Shown here one piece after another: positions 1 to 12,096 of a stretch of 64,000 nt of DNA. Source of the DNA: Paenibacillus humicus NBRC 102415 (lineage in GTDB: Bacteria > Bacillota > Bacilli > Paenibacillales > Paenibacillaceae); NCBI RefSeq assembly GCF_004000905.1, contig NZ_BIMD01000009.1, positions 1 through 64,000 of the forward strand. Direction: 5' to 3'. Under the pieces are notes generated by a model, which worked only from the letters and a program-made list of their open reading frames with translations, was not told the DNA's origin and ran no database searches. Positions within the stretch are counted from its first letter, which is position 1; each line of letters opens with the position of its first letter. Both the position numbers and the translations under genes were made by a program.

Positions 1-20
1 AAAAATCGTCTTATTCGCCT

Positions 21-146
21 CAACCGGCTCATTCCGCCCAACCGGCTCATTCCGCCCAATAGGCACATCCCGCGCAACCGGCTCATCCCGCGCAACCGGC
101 TCATTCCGCCTAATAGGCACATCCCGCCCAATCGGCTCTCTCCGCT
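21..146. repeat. 18-bp tandem repeat, seven units
   Basis: Seven consecutive 18-base units start at 21, 39, 57, 75, 93, 111 and 129. Most read caaccggctcattccgcc; units 57 and 111 carry the variant aataggcacatcccgc. Decayed units seem to flank both ends. The array lies downstream of the malic enzyme stop codon. The + strand frame starting at base 1 is open through it (hexapeptide of the NRLIPP kind), so it could be the end of a repeat protein whose start lies outside the window, but no start codon is visible. Confidence 0.85.
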
Positions 147-210
147 GAACCGACGAAGCCCCGCCGGGCTGGACAACCTTCTGTCCGGCCTAGCAGGGCT
201 TCGGTATGGC

Positions 211-1629
211 TTACAGAGCGTCCTTCGGATTCCGGCGGGCGACGCCGCTGGCGCGAGCCGCCTGGACGACGCGGCGGCGGACTTCCTCGACGACCTTGGC
301 GTTGAACACGCTCGGGATGATGTAGCTGCGGCTCAGCTCGTCTTCGCCTACCGTGGAGGCGATCGCTTCGGCCGCGGCAAGCTTCATCTCCTCGTTGATC
401 GTAATTGCGCGGCAATCGAGAGCGCCGCGGAAGATGCCGGGGAAGCACAGCACGTTGTTGATCTGGTTCGGATAGTCGGAGCGGCCCGTCGCGAAGACGG
501 CGACGATGTCCTCCGCTTCCTCCGGACGAATCTCCGGCTCCGGATTGGCCATCGCGAACACGATCGGCTGCTCGTTCATCGTCTGCACCATATGGCGCTT
601 GAGAATGCCGCCGGCCGACAGGCCGATGAACACATCCGCTCCGGCAATCGCTTCGGACAGTCCGCCGCTCACGCGATCCGGATTGGTGTTGCCGGCGTAC
701 CAGTTCCACATCGGATGCGCGTACTCCTTGTCCGCCGTCAGAATGCCCTCGCGGTCGACGCCGAGCACGTTGCGGGCTCCGCCGGCCAGCAGCATCTTGG
801 TGCAGGCCGTTCCTGCCGCGCCGATGCCGCAGACGACGATCTTGGCGTCCTCGATCCGCTTGCCCGTCAGGCGCAGGGCGTTGAGCAGCCCTGCGTACAG
901 GACGACAGCCGTGCCGTGCTGGTCATCGTGGAAGACCGGAATGTTCAGCTCTTCGCGCAGCCGCTCCTCGATCTCGAAGCAGCGCGGAGCGGAGATGTCC
1001 TCCAGGTTGATGCCGCCGAAGCCTGGCGCGATGGCTTTTACCGCGGCGATGATCTCTTCCGTATCCTGCGTGTCCAGGCAGATCGGGAAGGCGTCGACGT
1101 CGGCGAATTGCTTGAACAGCATCGCCTTGCCCTCCATGACCGGCATGGCCGCTTCAGGACCGATGTTGCCGAGGCCGAGCACAGCGCTTCCGTCGGAGAC
1201 GACGGCGACCGTGTTGCGCTTGATCGTCAGAGAGAACGCTTTGGAAGGATCCTCATGGATAGCCGTACAGACGCGGGCGACCTCCGGCGTGTAAACCCTC
1301 GACAGATCGTCGCGGTTTTGGATCGGCGTTTTCGGCTGGATCGTGATCTTGCCGCCAAGATGGAGCAGGAAGGTGCGGTCGGAGGTGTTGATGACGCGGA
1401 TTCCGTTGATCAGCCCGAGCGATTTGCCGAGCCTTTCCGTCGTTCCGGTGTCTTTGACCTTGACCGTCAAGTCGCGAGTCGTGCTGCCCTTGCTCGTCGA
1501 AATGACGTCGATGGCGATCACGTCGCCGCCTGCGGCTTCGATCGCCGATACGACGGAGCTGAAATTGGTACCGCTCTCAATTTCGAGCCTGACAATGACT
1601 GTTTTTCCATCCAACGCTTTGTTATCCAT
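211..1629 (-). CDS. NAD(P)-dependent malic enzyme with N-terminal ACT domain
   Basis: Malic enzyme decarboxylates malate oxidatively to pyruvate, linking the TCA cycle with pyruvate metabolism in the cytoplasm. The 472-residue protein begins with an ACT-like regulatory domain (about residues 8-80, with the VRLEIESGTNFSSVVSAIE strand-helix pattern). The malic enzyme core follows, with AVLGLGNIGPEAAMPVMEGK, FHDDQHGTAVV and a Rossmann NAD-binding stretch around VVCGIGAAGTACTKMLL. The ACT domain makes it longer than the roughly 410-residue short bacterial form. The start is supported by GAGGAG about 8 bases upstream. The gene appears monocistronic on the minus strand. Confidence 0.93.
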   Translation of the reverse strand: MDNKALDGKTVIVRLEIESGTNFSSVVSAIEAAGGDVIAIDVISTSKGSTTRDLTVKVKDTGTTERLGKSLGLINGIRVINTSDRTFLLHLGGKITIQPKTPIQNRDDLSRVYTPEVARVCTAIHEDPSKAFSLTIKRNTVAVVSDGSAVLGLGNIGPEAAMPVMEGKAMLFKQFADVDAFPICLDTQDTEEIIAAVKAIAPGFGGINLEDISAPRCFEIEERLREELNIPVFHDDQHGTAVVLYAGLLNALRLTGKRIEDAKIVVCGIGAAGTACTKMLLAGGARNVLGVDREGILTADKEYAHPMWNWYAGNTNPDRVSGGLSEAIAGADVFIGLSAGGILKRHMVQTMNEQPIVFAMANPEPEIRPEEAEDIVAVFATGRSDYPNQINNVLCFPGIFRGALDCRAITINEEMKLAAAEAIASTVGEDELSRSYIIPSVFNAKVVEEVRRRVVQAARASGVARRNPKDAL

Positions 1630-1745
1630 GCGCTCATCTCCTCAGGTGAGCCTCTCCGCCGCAGCGGGAGGCGTGTGTAGTCATGTTCCGGCAGAAAGAA
1701 AGCCGGATTGTGTATAGTTCATGTTCCAGCAGAAAGCCGGAGCCG

Positions 1746-2864
1746 TCAATGCATCAGCCGCAAGACGGCAGTCGGGCATTCCAGGGGGTCGTACTGCTGA
1801 TTGCGCTTGCTCATGAGAGTCTGCCTGTACTCTCCGGAGCTGTAGGGCTGCTGGATCATCCGGAACCACTTGTCGATCGTGCCGGACGAATGCAGCATCT
1901 CCCCGAAGCCGCTGCGGATGAAGTACTCCAGATTCTCTTCCTCCTGGCCGGGTATCGGCTTGTGGAAGAGCATCGGGATGCCTTTGCTCATGCCCTCGGT
2001 GCAGGTCATGCCTCCCGGCTTGGTCACGAGCAGATCGGAGGCGTCCATGAGCTTGGATATCTCCTTCGTGAAGCCGAGCACGCGGATGTTGGGATGGACG
2101 AAGCGGGGATCCTCCAGCATGGCTTCGCGGGATTTTCCGTTCGTGCCCGTGCAGAAGATCAGCTGGACTTCCTCGCGCCATCGCGTCATGTACGTGATGA
2201 ACTCGTCTTCTTCTTCCATCAGGCCCCATCCGCCGCCCATGACCAGGACGGTCGGCATCGCTTTGAGTCCAAGCTCCCGCTGCGCTTCCGCTTGATTCTG
2301 GGCTTGCCAGAACTGGGGATGAACCGGTATGCCGGTGACCTCGATTCGGGCCGGCGGGATTCCCCGCTCCATCAGCTTGCGCTTGACGACGGGCGTAGAG
2401 ACCAGATAATGGTTCACTTCCGGGCTGGCCCAGGTGCCATGGGCGTCATAATCGGTGATCAGCGTATATAAAGGCACATCGAGTCCGAGCCTTTTGAGCC
2501 GTGCGACAGCCGCATTGGGCCCCGGATGCGTGCAGACGATGATCTCCGGCTTGAGCTGCTGGATGACCTGCTCGGTCTGCGTATAGAAGATCCGGTGAAT
2601 GGCCAGCTGCGTGAACCGGTTGAAGGAACGCTTATAATTGGTGCGGTACATCATGCCGACCAGCTTAGGCTGCTTGCCTACGGTTTTGCGGTATGCGGAC
2701 ATGATCAGCGGGGCCAGGACCGGATTAAGGAATTTACCCAGCTCGAGCACCCGTGTCTGGACATCCGGAGACAGCTGCCTGAGTCCGGCAGCGAGCGCGT
2801 AAGCCGCTTGCGTATGACCGGATCCGAACCCCTCTGAGAGCAACAGCACCCTTTTCTTGCGCAT
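1746..2864 (-). CDS. MGDG synthase-like glycosyltransferase (GT28, UgtP-like)
   Basis: Predicted lipid glycosyltransferase of the diacylglycerol glucosyltransferase/MGDG synthase family, acting at the cytoplasmic face of the membrane. The 372 residues show the family N-terminus (LLLSEGFGSGHTQAAYAL), the acceptor-binding half with CTHPGPNAA and ITDYDAHGTW, and a GT28 C-terminal half with VLVMGGGWG and the donor-site stretch VTKPGGMTCTEGMSKGIP. Length and order match the family. The exact sugar and lipid acceptor cannot be read from sequence. It is transcribed away from kapB and appears to stand alone. Confidence 0.88.
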   Translation of the reverse strand: MRKKRVLLLSEGFGSGHTQAAYALAAGLRQLSPDVQTRVLELGKFLNPVLAPLIMSAYRKTVGKQPKLVGMMYRTNYKRSFNRFTQLAIHRIFYTQTEQVIQQLKPEIIVCTHPGPNAAVARLKRLGLDVPLYTLITDYDAHGTWASPEVNHYLVSTPVVKRKLMERGIPPARIEVTGIPVHPQFWQAQNQAEAQRELGLKAMPTVLVMGGGWGLMEEEDEFITYMTRWREEVQLIFCTGTNGKSREAMLEDPRFVHPNIRVLGFTKEISKLMDASDLLVTKPGGMTCTEGMSKGIPMLFHKPIPGQEEENLEYFIRSGFGEMLHSSGTIDKWFRMIQQPYSSGEYRQTLMSKRNQQYDPLECPTAVLRLMH

Positions 2865-3040
2865 GCACTCACCTACTTTTCTCTATCCCAATATTACGAC
2901 GAGCGCGGTAGGAAAGACAAGCATGGGAGTTGGGAGTTGCATCCAGCCCTGCTTCTCCGATATTCTTGGCATGACGGATCGAACCGCTGTACCCGCCTTG
3001 ACGCCATCCGGAAACCCTATATAAGGAAGGATAATTTCAA

Positions 3041-3433
3041 ATGAACGAACAACGACAGCCGGTCTCCGAGGGAGATCTGGTCCGATTCACGTACAAAACG
3101 GGAACCTACGCCGGCAGGGTGGCCGAGACCGGATCGCCTCGCTGCGTGGTCGAGACGCTTGCCGTGCTGCGCCATCCCGACCAGGGAGATCTTCATCATC
3201 CCTACGATCCGGACGTTCCGATGTTCCATGAGCGCCGCGCCTTGTCGCATCGGGAGAAAGCGCTCGTCCTGCTTCGCGATATGGAGCCGTTCCGGGGAAG
3301 CGGGATTCCGGATTACAAGGAATCGCTCGCTGCAGCGGTGCGTCTCTCGCTCGGCGAGCTGGAGCGTCTGGAGCGCTGGTCGGCCCGCGCGCGGGAGACG
3401 CTGCAGGATGTGGCGAAGGACTACGGTCTTTAG
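3041..3433 (+). CDS. kapB: Sporulation phosphorelay accessory protein KapB
   Basis: Small (130 aa) protein of the kinase-associated protein B family, known in Bacillus subtilis to be needed for KinB input into the sporulation phosphorelay. The recognisable features are the SH3-like N-terminal part (GDLVRFTYKTGTYAGRV), the family signature VLRHPDQGDLHHPYDPDVP with FHERRALSHREK, and the C-terminal helical part with IPDYKESL. Length matches the usual 125-130 residues. The start has AAGGAAGG a few bases upstream. A strong terminator follows, so it is probably monocistronic. No kinB lies in the window. Confidence 0.85.
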   Translation: MNEQRQPVSEGDLVRFTYKTGTYAGRVAETGSPRCVVETLAVLRHPDQGDLHHPYDPDVPMFHERRALSHREKALVLLRDMEPFRGSGIPDYKESLAAAVRLSLGELERLERWSARARETLQDVAKDYGL

Positions 3434-3479
3434 GAAGCGGCCAGCGGAATTCCAGCGGGAATGAATATCCTTTATTTTG

Positions 3480-3513
3480 AAGCCTTTCGCCTTTATGCGG
3501 CGGAAGGCTTTTT
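3480..3513 (+). terminator. Intrinsic terminator after kapB
   Basis: Stem AAGCCTTTCGCC / GGCGGAAGGCTT with a short loop (tttatgc), followed by a run of five T. It lies about 45 bases after the kapB stop codon. Confidence 0.85.
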
Positions 3514-3514
3514 C

Positions 3515-4102
3515 ATCTCCATCCAGGTGCATAAAGCGTATAAAAATGTTCTTCCTTCCTGGCTGCGTCAGGGTAGAGCGTTTTCATTTGTCGCAAAAGG
3601 GCGCCGATTCGGACAATTTGCATGTCTATACATGTCTTTGTTTACTCAAAGTTAACATGAACTGTGATCTTATTGGGAGGAAACGGCTTGCCTCAAAGTT
3701 GTTGTACCCAACTGGACCGGCGATGTGATACGATGAATGCAGAATCGACGCTGTACTGTGCCAAAGCGCCCGCCCGGCGCTCCCAAACCCTTGCCTGATA
3801 AGGCGTACGGGCGATAATGAACGATATTAATAATCAGGTTTATAAAAAGAATTACATTGATATGCCCCGTTCAGGATGATAAAATCAACGAATAACTATC
3901 GTTTCCGGAGTGTATTTCCGCTTCCTGAGCTCCATGCCGTGACCGATTATTTCTGCCAAGTTAACAACTGGACAGCCAAGCTTGAATATGAATTCGTATG
4001 CATTTTTATACATTTCGGCCGCCTTCATCCGAACCGTATACGGAGGACCTTCTGCCTGCTGTCCGTTCTTATATCTATCCTCCGACAGAAAGGTTGCATC
4101 CG
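3515..4102 (+). other. Non-coding upstream region of gltB
   Basis: 588 bases between the kapB terminator and the chosen gltB start, with no convincing gene. Short open frames here lack ribosome binding sites and conserved protein features. A possible promoter TTAACA-N17-GAATAT is seen at about 3960-3988. The length suggests a regulated leader, but no known riboswitch was recognised and no clear GlnR/TnrA box was found. Confidence 0.5.
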
Positions 4103-8710
<4,608 letters not shown>

Positions 8711-8726
8711 TCCGAAGCAAATAGCA

Positions 8727-8768
8727 AGAACCGGCATCCTCCAATAGGAGGATGCCGGTTCTTTTTTT
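8727..8768 (+). terminator. Intrinsic terminator after gltB
   Basis: Perfect 16-bp stem AGAACCGGCATCCTCC / GGAGGATGCCGGTTCT with loop aata, followed by seven T. Confidence 0.95.
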
Positions 8769-8790
8769 ATCCTTTTTTTTTGCAGGTTAT

Positions 8791-8820
8791 GATACCTATT
8801 GTAACTATACATGATGTAAC
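8791..8820. promoter_or_regulatory. Two abutting degenerate GATACA-type sites
   Basis: GATACC-TAT-TGTAAC (8791-8805) is immediately followed by TATACA-TGA-TGTAAC (8806-8820). A further lone TGTATC half-site lies at 8828-8833. They resemble the GATACA-N3-TGTATC palindromes at 9853, 30414 and 31135, with two mismatches each. A poor -35-like TTGCAG at 8780 precedes them. They lie between gltB and the convergent small gene at 8920, so their target is unclear. Confidence 0.4.
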
Positions 8821-8919
8821 GCTCATATGTATCATTCAGGCCTATAGGGCTCTTTCAGCTGGGGGGCGGGGCTGTTTGGACAGGCTGGCAAGAAGGGCCG
8901 ACAGGCGCGGGAGAATTTG

Positions 8920-9078
8920 CTACTTTTTCTTCTCCTCTTGCGACGTGGGGGCGGAATGGTCCTTGAAGATGCGCTGAATGGCGAGTTCGCTGTCGATACC
9001 GAGCTGTTCCAGAATGAACCTGACATCCAGCTCTACCCGAGGAGGTAGCTTATTGCCGTCTTGATGATTGGTTACCAT
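8920..9078 (-). CDS. Small hypothetical protein, 52 aa
   Basis: Short minus-strand reading frame whose predicted product starts MVTNHQDGNKLPPRVELDV and ends in a Lys/Glu-rich tail (SQEEKKK). The middle (VRFILEQLGIDSELAIQRIF) looks like one or two amphipathic helices. No family was recognised. An alternative start is TTG at 9087, three codons earlier, with GGGAG only four bases upstream; from the ATG the same GGGAG is 13 bases away. It lies downstream of the XRE regulator gene but is separated from it by a terminator, so it should have its own promoter. Confidence 0.5.
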   Translation of the reverse strand: MVTNHQDGNKLPPRVELDVRFILEQLGIDSELAIQRIFKDHSAPTSQEEKKK

Positions 9079-9284
9079 ATTGTTCAACCCACTCCCATTT
9101 CTCTCATTTATTATCTCTACTTGGGAACATAGTAGATAGTATAAATGACGCATGACGCAAAAGCTGTCGGAATCTGAAGGACAAGTTTGGATAATTTTGG
9201 TTGATTATTGTCGAAACAGGGACCTTAGGGTCATGGAATTGTCGCTACTTTAATCCTAGCGCAGCGGACAACCGGGTACATTAA

Positions 9285-9315
9285 AAAATAAACCCGCCTG
9301 AATACAGGCGGGTTT
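9285..9315 (-). terminator. Intrinsic terminator after the XRE gene
   Basis: Read on the minus strand, the stem AAACCCGCCTG / CAGGCGGGTTT (loop tatt) is followed by a T-rich tail (ATTTTTTAA). It lies 20 bases beyond the stop codon of the gene at 9336. Confidence 0.88.
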
Positions 9316-9335
9316 CAGCATATTAGCGGGCATTA

Positions 9336-9704
9336 TTACCTCATGGAGCGTTCGGCGCGGATAAAGGCGATGAATCTCTTCGCTTCTTCAGCCGTCAGCT
9401 TGCGGCCGTCGATGGAAAAGGCGAACTTCTCCATCATTTCCTGATCGGACAGCTCCAGGCTGGAGACAAATTCTCCAACCCCCGCATCGAGAACGGCAGC
9501 GGGATTGTCGGTTCTTCCGACCAGATAGTCGATGGACACATGGTATAAATCCGCAAATTTCGCCAGCGTATCGGTATCCGGCTCCCGCCGGTTTTTTTCA
9601 TAATGAGACAAGGCCGCGCGGGAAATTCCGAGCGTTACAGAGGTCTGTTCCTGAGTCCAGCCTCGTTCTTCTCTTAGTCTCGCGATCCGAGTTCCAATGT
9701 CCAT
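9336..9704 (-). CDS. XRE-family helix-turn-helix regulator
   Basis: 122-residue cytoplasmic DNA-binding protein. Residues 1-65 form a canonical XRE/Cro-CI helix-turn-helix (IGTRIARLREERGWTQEQTS, LGISRAALSHYEKNRREP) ending in VSIDYLVGRTD, as in phage-repressor-like members. The C-terminal half (about 70-122) is helical and lacks a peptidase domain. The start has an ideal AGGAGGT five bases upstream. It is divergent from the exopolysaccharide operon. The intergenic region carries two good and one weak copy of a 15-bp palindrome, one of them in its own candidate promoter. I infer that it represses this operon and the other genes with the palindrome, much as SinR does for eps in Bacillus, but this is not proven by sequence. 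Confidence 0.92.
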   Translation of the reverse strand: MDIGTRIARLREERGWTQEQTSVTLGISRAALSHYEKNRREPDTDTLAKFADLYHVSIDYLVGRTDNPAAVLDAGVGEFVSSLELSDQEMMEKFAFSIDGRKLTAEEAKRFIAFIRAERSMR

Positions 9705-9762
9705 TAGGTACCTCCTAGATCTCTATATAACCCAGTTTAATACGGAAATGAGCGTTATGGAT

Positions 9763-9791
9763 GATTTGCTACGAATAGTCGCATTTTTCAA
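9763..9791 (-). promoter_or_regulatory. Candidate autoregulated promoter of the XRE gene
   Basis: On the minus strand TTGAAA (9791-9786) is followed after 17 bases by a weak -10, CAAATC. The spacer and the first base of the -10 hold a degenerate palindrome (plus-strand 9768-9782, gctacgaatagtcgc) similar to the operators at 9818 and 9853. The layout (operator inside the spacer) matches the promoters at 9811 and 30407, which is why I list it despite the poor -10. Confidence 0.35.
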
Positions 9792-9810
9792 ATCCGGGAT
9801 GTAAAATCGC

Positions 9811-9839
9811 TTGACATGTTACGAATTGTATCGTAAAGT
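9811..9839 (+). promoter_or_regulatory. Promoter of the EPS operon with embedded operator
   Basis: TTGACA (9811-9816), 17-base spacer, TAAAGT (9834-9839). The spacer contains GTTACG-AAT-TGTATC at 9818-9832, a copy of the GATACA-N3-TGTATC palindrome. The same geometry recurs at 30407-30435. Confidence 0.75.
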
Positions 9840-9852
9840 TGGAGATGTTAAA

Positions 9853-9867
9853 GATACATTCTGTATC
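9853..9867. promoter_or_regulatory. Perfect GATACA-TTC-TGTATC operator
   Basis: Perfect 6-bp inverted repeat with a 3-base centre. It lies just downstream of the expected transcription start of the promoter at 9811, where a bound repressor would block initiation or early elongation. Confidence 0.7.
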
Positions 9868-9941
9868 ATATATATGCCATGATTCCCGATTCAAAGCTCC
9901 TTTATTCTTGCTGGCCAGCAGCATTTTGTCGGAGGTGAAGG

Positions 9942-10361
9942 ATGGTCGTCCGTCGTAATTTGGAGCCCGGATCTGACAGATTAAGTCAGGCGCGCATGGG
10001 CCGCAAGCTTCTTGGGGATATCCGCATCTCCGAAGTTCGGGGAAAGGCGGTTCAATCCCGATCGCGCAAAGTCTTGTTACATACTATGAGCCCGGATCGG
10101 ATGGAATTCTCCACCACGCTGCTGTTCCCCGTCCAGAACGGCTACCGGCTTACCCTCACCCTCATGCTCAACCGGCGCATGCATCTCATCACCGGCACGG
10201 TCGGGTCCAGAGCCAAGTCCGGCAATCTGTACCATTACGAGCTGGACATAACCGGCCGATCGGTCAGCCGGCTCGAATGGATCCGTGAATTGAACGATTG
10301 GCTGCTGAGCGGGCAGCCGGCCCGGCATCCTTATAAAGTCCACTATATTTATCGGAAGTGA
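9942..10361 (+). CDS. PilZ-like hypothetical protein, first gene of EPS operon
   Basis: 139-residue soluble protein without signal peptide. The middle (about residues 40-105: VLLHTMSPDRMEFSTTLLF, YRLTLTLMLNRR, LITGTVGSR, YHYELDIT) has the strand pattern of a PilZ-type beta barrel. The clear RxxxR and D/NxSxxG c-di-GMP motifs are not obvious, so nucleotide binding is uncertain. The start has GGAGGTGAAGG directly upstream. It is the first gene after the operator-bearing promoter and lies 30 bases before the chain-length gene. That suggests a regulatory or accessory role in polysaccharide synthesis, but this is inference from position and fold resemblance. Confidence 0.6.
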   Translation: MVVRRNLEPGSDRLSQARMGRKLLGDIRISEVRGKAVQSRSRKVLLHTMSPDRMEFSTTLLFPVQNGYRLTLTLMLNRRMHLITGTVGSRAKSGNLYHYELDITGRSVSRLEWIRELNDWLLSGQPARHPYKVHYIYRK

Positions 10362-10391
10362 ACCATTTCTATATGACGGAGGCTCGACAAC

Positions 10392-11144
10392 GTGGAACTT
10401 AAAGAATACTTGACTATCATGGGCAAGCGCAAGTGGCTCATCACCGCCATCGTCCTTATCGCCTGCCTGGCGACAGGATTCAAAAGCTTTTTCTATACAA
10501 CTCCGGTCTATTCCGCATCAGCCAAGCTGATCGTCAATCAGGCATTCGAATACCAGGGAATGTCGATGCTGGATCTCAGCACGATGCAGACGAACATCAC
10601 CGTCATCAACTCCTACAAGGAAATCATTCAATCCGCGGCCATACTCGACAAAGTCGTGGAAAAGTACCCCGATCTCAAGATGTCGGCAGATGAACTGAGA
10701 GGCGGGCTCGGCGTAGGCTCCTCGGCGGAATCGCAAGTCATGGATCTTTCCTTCACCGGCACCTCTTATCCTCAGGCGGCCAAGGCCGTCAATGCCATCG
10801 CCCAAACCTTCAAAGAAACGAATCCCTCCATCATGAAAGTCGACAACGTGAACATTCTCAACAAGGCGAATCCGGATGCGGCCGCCATGAGCATCAACAC
10901 CAGCCCGATCGTGCTGATCTTCATCAGCTTTGTCGTCTCGTTCATGCTCTCGGTCGGACTTGTCTTCCTGATTCATTACCTGGACGACACGATCAAGACG
11001 GAGAAGGATGTAGAGGCTCAGCTCGAGCTGCCGATGCTGACCCAGATTACGAAGATCGACAAGTACGGCTCGAAGTCCCGCAAGCCGTCTTCAACCAAGC
11101 CAAATCCGGTCAAGGAGGGCTCCTATGCCACGCTCAACCAGTGA
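10392..11144 (+). CDS. Wzz/CapA-type chain-length and kinase-activating membrane protein
   Basis: Polysaccharide co-polymerase of the Wzz family (EpsA/CapA type in Gram-positives). It sets chain length and activates the partner tyrosine kinase. It has 250 residues with an N-terminal membrane segment (about 16-36, WLITAIVLIACLATGF), an extracytoplasmic Wzz domain beginning YSASAKLIVNQ, and a second membrane segment near residues 168-192. A short cytoplasmic tail follows (DDTIKTEKDVEAQLELP). The start is GTG with GGAGG nine bases upstream. It overlaps the kinase gene by 20 bases, the usual pairing. Confidence 0.92.
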   Translation: MELKEYLTIMGKRKWLITAIVLIACLATGFKSFFYTTPVYSASAKLIVNQAFEYQGMSMLDLSTMQTNITVINSYKEIIQSAAILDKVVEKYPDLKMSADELRGGLGVGSSAESQVMDLSFTGTSYPQAAKAVNAIAQTFKETNPSIMKVDNVNILNKANPDAAAMSINTSPIVLIFISFVVSFMLSVGLVFLIHYLDDTIKTEKDVEAQLELPMLTQITKIDKYGSKSRKPSSTKPNPVKEGSYATLNQ

Positions 11145-11820
11145 ATCCAGCCTCATCACCTATTACGAGCCGAAATCTCCGATCTCGGAAGCCTACCGCA
11201 CGTTGCGTACGAACATCCAGTTCTCTTCCTTCGATGAACCGATCCAGGTCATCATGGTCGCTTCGGCCAATCCCGGCGAGGGCAAGAGCACGACGGCTTC
11301 CAACCTCGCGGTCACTTATGCCCAAGAAGGCAAAAAGACGCTGCTGATCGACGCCGATCTGCGCAAGCCATCGGTGTTCCAGGTTTTCTCGGTATCCAAC
11401 CGGGTCGGATTGTCGACGGTCGTGTCCGGCCAATGCCGATGGGCCGATGCCATCCAGGATACCCATGTCGAGCAGCTCGATGTGCTGCCATCGGGACCGA
11501 TTCCTCCCAACCCATCCGAGCTGCTGGCCTCCCATAGCATGAAGTCTCTTCTGCAGGAGCTGCAGGCTCAATACGACATCATCATCTTTGATACGCCGCC
11601 CGTGCTCGCCGTGACGGATTCGCTGATTATCTCCTCTCTCTGCCAAGGCGTCATCCTCGTCGTCCAAGCCGGCAAGGTCAAGAGCGAGCTTGTCCGCAAA
11701 GCCAAAAGCAACCTGGAGCATGTGCAGGCCCGGATTCTCGGTGTCGTCCTCAACAACATGAAGAGCCGGAAGGGCGACAAGTACACCTATTACTACTACG
11801 GAACCAAAGAAGCGAAGTAG
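11125..11820 (+). CDS. CpsD/EpsB-type protein tyrosine kinase
   Basis: BY-kinase that regulates exopolysaccharide assembly with the preceding membrane protein. The 231 residues show Walker A (NPGEGKSTTASNLA), Walker A' (LLIDADLRKP) and Walker B (IIFDTPPV). A C-terminal tyrosine cluster (KYTYYYYG) is the autophosphorylation site. An EAYRTLRTNIQFSS oligomerisation motif is near the N-terminus. Length and features match Gram-positive CpsD/CapB. A structured RNA (11849-11965) and a terminator follow before the next gene. Confidence 0.95.
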   Translation: MPRSTSESSLITYYEPKSPISEAYRTLRTNIQFSSFDEPIQVIMVASANPGEGKSTTASNLAVTYAQEGKKTLLIDADLRKPSVFQVFSVSNRVGLSTVVSGQCRWADAIQDTHVEQLDVLPSGPIPPNPSELLASHSMKSLLQELQAQYDIIIFDTPPVLAVTDSLIISSLCQGVILVVQAGKVKSELVRKAKSNLEHVQARILGVVLNNMKSRKGDKYTYYYYGTKEAK

Positions 11821-11848
11821 CGCCTATTCCCTCCAATTCCAACTTTCA

Positions 11849-11965
11849 GGTAAGGCCTGCTGCACCTTTATCACTGCAGGCACTCGGCCGTGCTGTGGGC
11901 TCATGAGTGGGCCTTAGACGTGAATCGTCGATGGTACGGTGTGAGGAGGGGTTGAATGCCCCGGT
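11849..11965 (+). ncRNA. EAR-like (epsC) structured RNA, copy 1
   Basis: Non-coding stretch between the tyrosine kinase gene and the rest of the operon, homologous to a second copy at 41578-41699. Helices visible in both are GCCTGC/GCAGGC (11855-11860 with 11876-11881), GGCC/GGCC (11886-11889 with 11910-11913), GACG/CGTC (11917-11920 with 11926-11929) and GGGG/CCCC (11948-11951 with 11959-11962). The first two show compensatory changes in copy 2. In Bacillus the EAR RNA, about 120 nt, sits at the same operon position and causes processive antitermination. I assign it by position, size and structure and could not check it against the Rfam model. Confidence 0.75.
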
Positions 11966-11987
11966 TTTACTAACGAAATGGCAGAAA

Positions 11988-12033
11988 AACGGGTTATGTT
12001 TCCGCTTTCAACGAAAACATGACTCGTTTTTTT
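11988..12033 (+). terminator. Terminator-like hairpin between EAR copy 1 and galU
   Basis: Arms AACGGGTTATGTTTCCG (11988-12004) and CGAAAACATGACTCGTT (12012-12028) pair over 17 positions with two G-U pairs and one mismatch, loop of 7, then seven T. It sits inside an operon, so readthrough must occur for the downstream genes to be expressed, fitting an antitermination RNA just upstream. Confidence 0.75.
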
Positions 12034-12096
12034 GGCATTTTCCCAAGGATAGGACTGGAAGAACCAGAGAGAAAAAGGATAAGGATAGGTGACGGT

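Noticed and set aside
21-146. CRISPR array
   Set aside because: The repeats are directly adjacent, without spacers, and no cas gene is near.
9942-10361. Firm assignment as a c-di-GMP receptor
   Set aside because: The fold pattern is PilZ-like, but the Arg and D/NxSxxG ligand motifs cannot be identified with confidence.
11849-11965. Cyclic-di-GMP or other known riboswitch between the kinase gene and galU
   Set aside because: The sequence does not show the conserved blocks I know for c-di-GMP-I, ydaO, SAM or cobalamin riboswitches; position fits EAR better.
12019-12096. N-terminal extension of galU
   Set aside because: It runs through the terminator hairpin and adds residues not found in GalU proteins.
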